Below, in pieces: positions 34,906 through 41,660 of a stretch of DNA of 64,000 nt (position 1 is its first letter; every line of letters begins with the position of its first letter). Position numbers and translations under genes: made by a program. The notes under the pieces were generated by a model that searched no databases, was not told the origin of the DNA, and worked only from the letters and a program-made list of their open reading frames with translations. The stretch covers positions 1-64,000 of the forward strand of contig CACVQR010000012.1 in the NCBI GenBank assembly GCA_902756345.1. The letters run 5' to 3'. Source of the stretch: Fibrobacter succinogenes. GTDB lineage: Bacteria; Fibrobacterota; Fibrobacteria; Fibrobacterales; Fibrobacteraceae.

Positions 34906-34934
34906 AATATACACAAATAGATTGTCAAAGTCAA
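34906..34934 (-). promoter_or_regulatory. promoter of the AlbA operon leader
   Basis: TTGACT, 17-nt spacer, TATATT on the minus strand; the same site reads TTG-N20-TATATTGT. Start near 34899. Confidence 0.75.
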
Positions 34935-34981
34935 GGGATATATTATTTATCGCAACAATGAAAAAAAGCCCCTAAAATTGT

Positions 34982-35007
34982 CATGCCGGGTTTGACTCGG
35001 CATCTCC
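34982..35007. repeat. REP-like hairpin CATGCCGGGTTTGACTCGGCAT
   Basis: ATGCCG pairs with CGGCAT around GGTTTGACT. Hairpins of the form TCATGCCGG-N-CCGGCATCTCC are common dispersed repeats in many bacteria. It separates the two divergent RNA genes. Confidence 0.6.
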
Positions 35008-35040
35008 TTTTCTCTTCCAATTATTTATATTTCCCATTGA

Positions 35041-35255
35041 CATAGCCCCGTACCGAATGGTGCGGAGCGACCGGAATTTTTGAGATTCGTCTCTTATTCT
35101 CGCAACTGAAACTACCACTTTCAAACCAATCGAGAGTAAGACGAACACTCACGTCCCATCTGGGGCGTGGGTCGTTTGTGCTTATTGATTGGTAGGGTGT
35201 GGTAGCCCTCAGTTGCGGTAAGCACGCAAGAACGACTCCACGCCTTTTTTTTTTT
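35041..35255 (+). ncRNA. rod-shaped structured RNA, 6S-like
   Basis: Nearly continuous hairpin: CGCAACTGA/TCAGTTGCG (35101-35109 with 35209-35217), CTACCAC/GTGGTAG (35112-35118 with 35199-35205), a central bulge TTTCAA/AGGGT, ACCAATC/GATTGGT, AGTAAG/CTTATT, CGAAC/GTTTG, ACTCACG/CGTGGGT and a capped tip TCCC-ATCT-GGGG. A looser basal stem pairs 35082-35095 with 35228-35238. Four G-U pairs fit only the plus strand. Eleven T follow at 35245. TATATTTC at 35026 may be the promoter. Length and central bulge resemble 6S RNA, but its place in front of the putative defence operon allows another role. Confidence 0.7.
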
Positions 35256-35316
35256 CAAAAAAGTTGGAAATCGTTCATTTGCTGCAGGGACTTATCTCGC
35301 TGATAAGGATGCCCCT

Positions 35317-37245
35317 ATGGCAAAAATTGAGGTCATACAGACCGTTGATACATCGAACTTTAAGGCCGCTAACGCCGAAGAGCTGAAAAAGCAGATTGTT
35401 CACTATTTTGCCGAAAAAGGCTGTCCTCCAACAGTTGAAATCATTTCCGACAATACTGTCAAAATCATATTCGATACAGAAAACCTTGAATATGCCGAAA
35501 GGAATTTTCAGAAAGCGTCTTTAGCTTGCAGTGAAGGGCGTTTCAATGCGGCAATGGATTTGCTGCATAAGGCAATCAAGGCTTGTCCTGGATATTCTGA
35601 AGCTCATCGCCTTCTAGGCCAAGTTTTCTACCAGCAGGGCGAAATAGAGAAGGGCATGAATGAAGTCCTTGAGGCTCTTCTCATCGACCCGAAAAACATG
35701 TGGGCTCTCATCCTGATGGGAAACATCCTCGCCAATGGCAAGAACAATGCCGATGCCGCAGACAAATATTACAAAAAAGTTCTAGAATACTATCCCGACA
35801 ATGCCATCGCGCTCAACAATGTTGCGGGTACGCTCATTCGGAAAAAAGATTATGACAGCGCCATTCACTACATGAAACAAGCCCTTGAACTGGACAATAC
35901 CTACACAAACAGCTATTATGGGATTGCTTTAGCATACTATCACAAGGATGATTTGGACAACGCTTTTGAATACGCAAGTCAAGGTGCGCTGAAGGGCGCA
36001 AACCGCGCAGAAGACCCCGGTGTCCGTCAAGAACTTTTGAAATTGCTATTGACTATAGCAAGAGATATTGCAGAATCAACAGACTACGAATCCAAGGTAT
36101 TTGAATTTGCACACAGCCTTGAAACCAAGTATAATGTAACCATCAAATTTGAGCGCGATGACGAGCAGGACACCTTAGCACATTTGGAATTCGCCGATTT
36201 CCATCACAGCAAGGATCACGTAGTTAAATACAAGAAGGATGGCAACTACTGTCATTACATGCTTCATGAATTGACACACCTAGAAATGATGCTTTCTGCC
36301 CAAAGAAATGGAAAACTCCAGACCATCGGATTTACGCAGAAAAATTTTGACGCATTCTTGCTAGATTACAAACGTCATTTTGACGAAGTCAAGAAAAAGA
36401 TTGGCGCAATCCAATCAGAAAAGTTGGCGAAGCACTTGTTCCAGGGATTGTCATTGCAGGTGATGAATGCCCCGCTAGACTTGTTCGTGGAACAGAAAAT
36501 TTATGAGAAGGCGGAATTCAGGCCGCTTCAGTTGACATCTTTATTTGCAATGGAATCAAGCAACATCGATGCCGTGCGACAGACCGCGAATGTTGCTGAA
36601 TTTCCGCAAATTATCAAGGACACGAATAAACTGTTGAACATGCTTCAATCCTTGCTTTTACGCAAACTCTATGGATTGGATTTTGTCAATCAGTACAAGC
36701 CATCGCAAAACATGATGAACAGGGCAACAGAATTCTTCAAGGCATTTGAAGATTCTCTTGCATCGTTCAACGCAGGCGATGAATACGCTGTCTTTGAAAA
36801 GATTGCCACAGCACTCGGCTTAATAAAGTATTTCGCTCTTTCCTGCGTTGAAAAGAGTGAAATCAAGACAGAGGTCGACAGAAAGCAAGACCAGTTCAAC
36901 GAAACGCACAATCCCGCAAATGCAGACCCGATGATTACCATAATGATGTCTTCCTACATGGTCGGTGCGCTGGAATACTTTGAAGGGTTGCTGCCGGAAG
37001 ATATTGAAAAAGTCGCTTTTGAATGCGCCATGGTTGGACAAAATGGAATCAGCCCTGCACAAAAGAGCGGATACAAGTTGAACAATGTTCCTGGAAAAGA
37101 TTTTAGCGGTTATGAACTGCTCGCCTATTACTATGTAAGCTGGGCAATCTCGCATCCGGAAATGCTCGATAAACTGCACTTACCTTTTGCAGATGCCTAC
37201 AGTATGGCAAAGCAGATGTTTGATTCCAGACGAGGTGAAAAATGA
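35317..37245 (+). CDS. TPR protein with HExxH metallopeptidase-like domain
   Basis: A 642-residue protein. Residues about 55-240 are tetratricopeptide repeats (RFNAAMDLLHKAIKACPGY, NADAADKYYKKVLEYYPDN, DYDSAIHYMKQALELDNTY). The second half holds H317-E-L-T-H321 in YMLHELTHLEMML, a zinc-peptidase type motif, followed by helices with several Glu candidates for a third ligand (LDLFVEQKIYEKAEF). No signal peptide, so it should be cytoplasmic. AT-rich third positions contrast with the GC-rich genes outside. ATG follows a CTTATC/GATAAG hairpin that ends at GGATGCCCCT. First gene of a three-gene operon. Confidence 0.65.
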   Translation: MAKIEVIQTVDTSNFKAANAEELKKQIVHYFAEKGCPPTVEIISDNTVKIIFDTENLEYAERNFQKASLACSEGRFNAAMDLLHKAIKACPGYSEAHRLLGQVFYQQGEIEKGMNEVLEALLIDPKNMWALILMGNILANGKNNADAADKYYKKVLEYYPDNAIALNNVAGTLIRKKDYDSAIHYMKQALELDNTYTNSYYGIALAYYHKDDLDNAFEYASQGALKGANRAEDPGVRQELLKLLLTIARDIAESTDYESKVFEFAHSLETKYNVTIKFERDDEQDTLAHLEFADFHHSKDHVVKYKKDGNYCHYMLHELTHLEMMLSAQRNGKLQTIGFTQKNFDAFLLDYKRHFDEVKKKIGAIQSEKLAKHLFQGLSLQVMNAPLDLFVEQKIYEKAEFRPLQLTSLFAMESSNIDAVRQTANVAEFPQIIKDTNKLLNMLQSLLLRKLYGLDFVNQYKPSQNMMNRATEFFKAFEDSLASFNAGDEYAVFEKIATALGLIKYFALSCVEKSEIKTEVDRKQDQFNETHNPANADPMITIMMSSYMVGALEYFEGLLPEDIEKVAFECAMVGQNGISPAQKSGYKLNNVPGKDFSGYELLAYYYVSWAISHPEMLDKLHLPFADAYSMAKQMFDSRRGEK

Positions 37246-37571
37246 GCGACTTTGAAAAAATGAAAACGAAGGTCAAACAATTCACCATTGACCGCGACTG
37301 GGACCAATTTCACAACGGCAAGGACCTCGCCATTGCCCTTTCTGGCGAGGCATCGGAACTTCTCAATGCGTTCCTTTGGAAGAAACCTGAAGATGTAAAA
37401 ATTGAAAAGGTGCGTGAAGAATTAGCCGATGTGCTTAATTATGCTTTTTTAATTGCAGACAAGTATAATCTTGATATTGAGCAAATCATGGATGAAAAGT
37501 TGAAAGTTAACGAAGAAAAATATCCCGTTGATAAGGCTAAAGGATCTGCGAAGAAGTATAACGAGTTGTAA
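37242..37571 (+). CDS. MazG-like nucleotide pyrophosphohydrolase
   Basis: A 109-residue all-alpha NTP pyrophosphohydrolase of the short MazG/RS21-C6 type. The Mg-binding motif ExxE12-28ExxD is seen as SGEASELLNAF and REELADVLNYAF. It would hydrolyse (d)NTPs to monophosphates, either as house-cleaning or to deplete nucleotides. It overlaps the upstream gene by 4 nt (ATGA) and lies 11 nt before the nuclease-helicase gene; MazG-like genes are often found beside DUF2075 helicases. Confidence 0.88.
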   Translation: MSDFEKMKTKVKQFTIDRDWDQFHNGKDLAIALSGEASELLNAFLWKKPEDVKIEKVREELADVLNYAFLIADKYNLDIEQIMDEKLKVNEEKYPVDKAKGSAKKYNEL

Positions 37572-37582
37572 GGGGTGTTGAA

Positions 37583-39595
37583 ATGTCTCATAGCCGAGTC
37601 ATCTATCAAGCGGAACAAACAGACTTTTTCACAGATGTCCTGCTGAATCAGGTTGCAGACAAAATGCGAGAGACGGCTGCTGTATTAAATTTTAAACCAG
37701 GATTATCTGAAATCGCTTCATGGAGAAACAATGCTCCTAAAATAAAGAATCTACTTGAATTGTCTGGTGTGCAAAATTCCTACGTAACCTTTGAATACCT
37801 TGTTCCCTATAACAGGAAACGAATTGACTGTATGATATATGGTCGAGGAAATGACAATAAAGGGTCTGTCGTTCATTTGGAATTAAAACAATGGAGTAAT
37901 GAAGGAGTAACTCCAGCACCATCAGAAGGCAATTTTGATATTGTAGAAGACGAATTCACCGATGAAAATGTCGTGTATCGCGTCAACGCCGTTACAGGAG
38001 GCGGAGTTAGAACGGTAGCGCATCCGTCTCAACAGGTTCGTGGTTACAATGATTATTTGAAGGGGTTCGTTGAAGTTTTAAGCGAAAAAGAGCTCAATTT
38101 AACAGGCGCAGCTTATTGTTATAATTACAGAAGAAACAATGCTGATAATACAGCTTTATACGACTCTCGCTACAACAAGCTCTTAACGCAGTACCGCACC
38201 TATGCTGGCGATGAAGTTCGTGATTTAGCAAATTTGCTTAAAGCTGTTTTGGGAAATGGAGACGGACTCAATGTTTTCAACAAGATGATGAATTCTCCGA
38301 TTCGTCCTTCAAAAAAACTACTTGATTCAGCCTCTAATTTAATACATGACGGCAATGCAGATGCATTTTCTCTCATTGAAGATCAAATCGTAGCAAGAAA
38401 TATAATCCTTGACAAAATCCGAAATTTGCATAAAACGCAAGAAAAATCCGTCATATTGGTAAAAGGCGGTCCTGGGACGGGGAAAACCGTAATTGCATTG
38501 CATTTATTAGCCCTGATCGCCGGAATGAAAGGACGAAGTCTAAACGTCCATTATGCCACAAAATCAAAACCACTGTTAGAAGGAGTAAAACATCAACTTC
38601 CTCGCGGATCAAAAGCCAAAATGCTCTTTCATAACGTGACCCAATATGTTCCGGCAAATTGTAACGAAAATGAAATTGACGTATTGATGGTAGACGAAGC
38701 TCATCGAATGACAAATTCTTCGAATAATCAATACACACCTGCCGAAAAAAGAACAGACATGCCCCAAGTCGAAACGTTAATACGGGCATCGAAGGTGGCA
38801 GTCTTTTTTATTGATGATAAGCAGGCCATTCGCGGGGTTGAAATTGGTTCAAGCGATTTGATTCGAGAATATGCAAAGAAATACAATGCAAAAATAGAGG
38901 AAGTCCAATTAAAGTCGCAATTCCGTTGCAATGGTTCGGACAATTACTTAGATTGGCTAGAACAACTTCTCTATAACCAACGAGCCTCGGCCTTTTTTGA
39001 AGAAGAAGAATTTGATTTTAAAATTTTTGACACTCCAAAAGATTTGTACGCTGCTATCTTAGAAAAAAATTCCTTGCCTCAAATGACTGCGAGACTTTGC
39101 GCAGGATTTTGCTGGCCATGGTCAAGCGATTTAGATAAAGACGGAAACCTAGTTAAAGACGTCCATATTGGTGATTTCGCAATGCCCTGGGAAACAAAAG
39201 ACACTATAAAGAAGATTCCTGATGGGTACGTAAAATGGTATGAATGGGCATACAAACCTGAAGGGATTAAACAGATTGGTTGTATCTACACCGCCCAAGG
39301 TTTTGAATTTGATTATATCGGCGTAATTATTGGCCCTGATCTATACTACAATAATTATACTGGACGTATTGAAACAAATATTAAGGAATCCAAAGACCCC
39401 GTTCTAAAACGCAGCGGCGAAAAAGTCGATGAGTACATCCGTAATATTTACCGTGTTCTAATGAGTCGAGGAATGAAGGGGTGCTACGTATATTTCTGCG
39501 ACAAACCATTACGGCATTACATTGAGCAAAGGCTCAAGGCATGCGCACCGGATATGCTGATAGCTGCAGAAAAGAAAGTCATTTACAAAGCATAA
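37583..39595 (+). CDS. PD-(D/E)XK nuclease fused to Schlafen-group-3 helicase (DUF2075)
   Basis: A 670-residue protein. N-terminal residues about 60-110 look like a PD-(D/E)XK nuclease (Asp in NRKRIDCMIYG, then VVHLELKQW with the ExK pair). The DUF2075 helicase follows: Walker A KGGPGTGKTVIAL (about 292-304), Walker B LMVDEAHRM (about 367), motif KSQFRCNGSDNYLDWL, and a C-terminal CIYTAQGFEFDYIGVIIGPDL plus RVLMSRGMKGCYVYF motifs. Start behind AAGGGGTGTTGAA. AT-rich composition. Together with the two upstream genes it suggests a nucleic-acid-directed defence system. Confidence 0.82.
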   Translation: MSHSRVIYQAEQTDFFTDVLLNQVADKMRETAAVLNFKPGLSEIASWRNNAPKIKNLLELSGVQNSYVTFEYLVPYNRKRIDCMIYGRGNDNKGSVVHLELKQWSNEGVTPAPSEGNFDIVEDEFTDENVVYRVNAVTGGGVRTVAHPSQQVRGYNDYLKGFVEVLSEKELNLTGAAYCYNYRRNNADNTALYDSRYNKLLTQYRTYAGDEVRDLANLLKAVLGNGDGLNVFNKMMNSPIRPSKKLLDSASNLIHDGNADAFSLIEDQIVARNIILDKIRNLHKTQEKSVILVKGGPGTGKTVIALHLLALIAGMKGRSLNVHYATKSKPLLEGVKHQLPRGSKAKMLFHNVTQYVPANCNENEIDVLMVDEAHRMTNSSNNQYTPAEKRTDMPQVETLIRASKVAVFFIDDKQAIRGVEIGSSDLIREYAKKYNAKIEEVQLKSQFRCNGSDNYLDWLEQLLYNQRASAFFEEEEFDFKIFDTPKDLYAAILEKNSLPQMTARLCAGFCWPWSSDLDKDGNLVKDVHIGDFAMPWETKDTIKKIPDGYVKWYEWAYKPEGIKQIGCIYTAQGFEFDYIGVIIGPDLYYNNYTGRIETNIKESKDPVLKRSGEKVDEYIRNIYRVLMSRGMKGCYVYFCDKPLRHYIEQRLKACAPDMLIAAEKKVIYKA

Positions 39596-39618
39596 ACCAA
39601 CCTATGCAAAAAATACAC

Positions 39619-39650
39619 AAGTTCCATTTTGGAACTTATGCTCTTTTGAT
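39619..39650 (+). terminator. probable terminator of the three-gene operon
   Basis: AAGTTCC-ATTTT-GGAACTT, 7-bp stem, followed by ATGCTCTTTTG, 23 nt after the helicase stop codon. Confidence 0.6.
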
Positions 39651-39695
39651 GTCTATTAGCCTAGGGCGTTACAGAAGCCCCTGCCAATTTATAAA

Positions 39696-41033
39696 TCACT
39701 CCAAGAACATAGCCATGTAGTACGGCAATGTAACCATCTTGCCAGCAACACCTATGTTGTTTTCGGAAAGTTTGTAGCAAACCTTGGCTGCGTAGTTGTC
39801 GTTATTCAAAACGGTCTTTGCCGACTTGGAGCGTCCCGTTGTCGCCTTGACTTCAATAATGGCAAGTTCGCCGCCGACATTTTCTACAAAGTCAATTTCT
39901 AGCCCAGATTCTTTGCGGAAGTAGAACAGCTTGCGGCCTTGTTTAGAGAAACAATCTGCGATGATATTCTCGTAGATGGCGCCTTTATAGAATCCCAAAT
40001 CACCGCTTAGAATCTTGGCTGCGGTGCCGCGTTCCAGCATGGCGACAAACAGGCCGGAATCCTGCACATAAATCTTAAACGTATTCTCGATCTTGTAGCC
40101 TTCAAGGGGTTCTGCGATGTTGGTCAGGTTGTGGCAAATGTTGATTATGCCGCAGTCGTAGAGCCATTGGATTGCGGTTTGGTAATTTTCGGAACGGCCT
40201 TTCTTTTCTAGTTGCGAATAAACAAACTTGTTATTTTCCTTCGCAAGTTGGGCGGGAATTGAATCAAAAACGCGATTGATGCGGCCAAGAAGCGTGCGGT
40301 CGATTTCCTCATTTTCGTTCTCGTCAAGGTGCTTGCCAAAATCATCCTTGTATTCTTCGAGAATGTCCTGCTGTTCCTGCCAAACAACGTTCATGTCGTT
40401 CGTCTCGACAAATCGAGAAACGACATAAGGGAGCCCGCCTACACAAAGGTATTCCTTGAAGTAGCGGAGCATGGCGTTGTGCGTCGCCTCGCTTACGGGT
40501 TCCTTTTTCGCGAAGCATTCCTTCAGGTAACTGATGACTTTTTCATCAATTCCCTTCGCCCACAGAAATTCCTCGAAATCCATGGGTTTCATATAAAGTA
40601 TTCTTTCAAAACCGGTCGGGACGCCTTTTCCCTTTTTACGGTTGTACCCCTTAATACCAAGCAGGGATCCAGTACAGATGACGTCGTAGCGACCGTCTTC
40701 CATAAAAGGCTTGATGCTTGCGCGGGCGTTTGCACATTCCTGAATTTCATCGAAGATGATGACGGTCTTGTTCTCGACAAAATGCACATTAGGAAAAAGC
40801 GCGGAAAGGTCTATGGTAATCCGGCTCACGTTCAGGTCGCCCTCGAAAACCTTCTTCGCGTTATCGTTTTCCTTAAAGTTGATATAGACGACGCTCTCGT
40901 AGTTGCTGCGGGCGAATTCCAGGACACTGGATGTCTTGCCGATTTGACGCATTCCCTTGACAACTAGGGCCTTCTTTTTACCCCCCGAAATCTTCCAATT
41001 TTCGAATTCTTTAAGGATTTTTCTCTTGAACAT
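39696..41033 (-). CDS. AAA_14/DUF4143 ATPase
   Basis: A 445-residue ATPase with C-terminal DUF4143 (PD-(D/E)XK-like) domain. Walker A is KGMRQIGKTS (about 26-35), Walker B VIIFDEIQEC, sensor region DVICTGSLLGI. The C-terminal part has FYKGAIYENIIADCF, LFYFRKESGLEIDFV and AIIEVKATTGRS, the nuclease-like D...ExK pattern. The role of this common family is unclear. The ATG lies 6 nt from the -10 of a promoter covered by three 33-bp-spaced repeats (41040-41127), which suggests tight and perhaps autogenous control. Confidence 0.88.
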   Translation of the reverse strand: MFKRKILKEFENWKISGGKKKALVVKGMRQIGKTSSVLEFARSNYESVVYINFKENDNAKKVFEGDLNVSRITIDLSALFPNVHFVENKTVIIFDEIQECANARASIKPFMEDGRYDVICTGSLLGIKGYNRKKGKGVPTGFERILYMKPMDFEEFLWAKGIDEKVISYLKECFAKKEPVSEATHNAMLRYFKEYLCVGGLPYVVSRFVETNDMNVVWQEQQDILEEYKDDFGKHLDENENEEIDRTLLGRINRVFDSIPAQLAKENNKFVYSQLEKKGRSENYQTAIQWLYDCGIINICHNLTNIAEPLEGYKIENTFKIYVQDSGLFVAMLERGTAAKILSGDLGFYKGAIYENIIADCFSKQGRKLFYFRKESGLEIDFVENVGGELAIIEVKATTGRSKSAKTVLNNDNYAAKVCYKLSENNIGVAGKMVTLPYYMAMFLE

Positions 41034-41039
41034 ACCCTA

Positions 41040-41127
41040 AAACTACACTTTTCCGACCGAATTGTCAATAATGAAACGCACTTTTTCAACCGAATTAGTG
41101 CATTAAAGTCGCACTTTTTCCACCGAA
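41040..41127 (-). promoter_or_regulatory. promoter with three operator-like direct repeats
   Basis: TTGACA (41063-41068), 17-nt spacer, TAGTTT (41040-41045). The 16-bp word TTCGGTNGAAAAAGTG occurs three times on the minus strand (41046-41061 as TTCGGTCGGAAAAGTG, 41079-41094, 41112-41127) at exactly 33-bp spacing. The first copy fills the spacer between -35 and -10, so a bound protein would block RNA polymerase. Confidence 0.75.
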
Positions 41128-41170
41128 AAAGTGAAAATTTGCCAATTTTACGTAAATTTTGCCAATTTTA

Positions 41171-41364
41171 GTCAGCAAATCTGATGACCCCGCGCTGTTT
41201 CTCCGAGCCATCGGACACACCGCGAGACGCGCTTTGAAACAATTTTCAAGGTGCTGAACGCCATGGGAATCCAGATGACGCTTGTCCCTAAAATGAGGCT
41301 CAGAAAACGCAGCAAACAAACAGCACTTTGCGTCGCCGAGAAAAGGGCGCTATATAGGGTGTAG
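41171..41364 (+). pseudogene. broken HigA-type addiction-module antidote gene
   Basis: One frame (from about 41171) reads VSKSDDPALFLRAIGHTARR and a second frame (from 41230) reads RFETIFKVLNAMGIQM then TLVPKMRLRK. These match the N-terminal and C-terminal parts of the HigA-like antidote family, in which a helix-turn-helix of about 25 residues normally lies between (TQIAKETGL...). The HTH coding part is deleted and the frame shifted. No start codon and no partner toxin are seen. Two AAATTTTGCCAATTTTA words precede it. Confidence 0.6.
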
Positions 41365-41371
41365 AGTTTTA

Positions 41372-41458
41372 TCGGGGGTTTTAGGGGCCTGGCCCCTAGG
41401 TGAAGGGGTAGCGGAAAACGCCGAAGGCGGTTGAAGCGAGGGGAAGGCTTTCCCCTTT
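41372..41458 (+). repeat. three-hairpin intergenic element, copy c
   Basis: Opening GGGGGTTTT, hairpin 1 AGGGGCC-T-GGCCCCT, AAGGGGTAGCG, hairpin 2 around CGCCGAAGGCG, hairpin 3 GGGGAAGGCTTTCCCC. It lies 200 nt upstream of thrS; an inverted copy lies just downstream of thrS. Confidence 0.7.
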
Positions 41459-41473
41459 GTATAATCAGGACTA

Positions 41474-41514
41474 GATTCTTCGACTTCGCCCTACGGGCTC
41501 CGCTCAGAATGACA
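41474..41514 (-). repeat. REP-like hairpin (GTCATTCTGAGCG type), copy 1
   Basis: Minus strand GTCATTCTGAGCGGAGCCC, GTAG, GGGCGAAGTCGAAGAATCT. Same layout with compensatory changes at 46707-46751. Confidence 0.7.
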
Positions 41515-41564
41515 CGTTTAGCCCCTAACGCTGTACTCCAGGGTGACAATCGGGACAGTATTAT

Positions 41565-41595
41565 TTGCCGAAACGCAAGCCAAATGCTACATTTG
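41565..41595 (+). promoter_or_regulatory. thrS promoter
   Basis: TTG (41565-41567), 20-nt spacer, TACATTTG (41588-41595). It leaves a leader of about 60 nt; no T-box is visible. Confidence 0.65.
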
Positions 41596-41660
41596 CGCGC
41601 ACCGCCAGATGTCGTATTTCTGGGGAACCGGGCGAGAACCGCCCATAAAAAGGATTACTT

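Noticed and set aside
34592-34975. 127-codon open frame on the plus strand
   Set aside because: No protein-like composition, no ribosome site, and it lies wholly antisense to the structured leader RNA.
41046-41127. Regular 33-bp repeats considered as a CRISPR array
   Set aside because: Only 16 bp are conserved, the spacers are too short, there are three units and they overlap a promoter; no cas gene is near.
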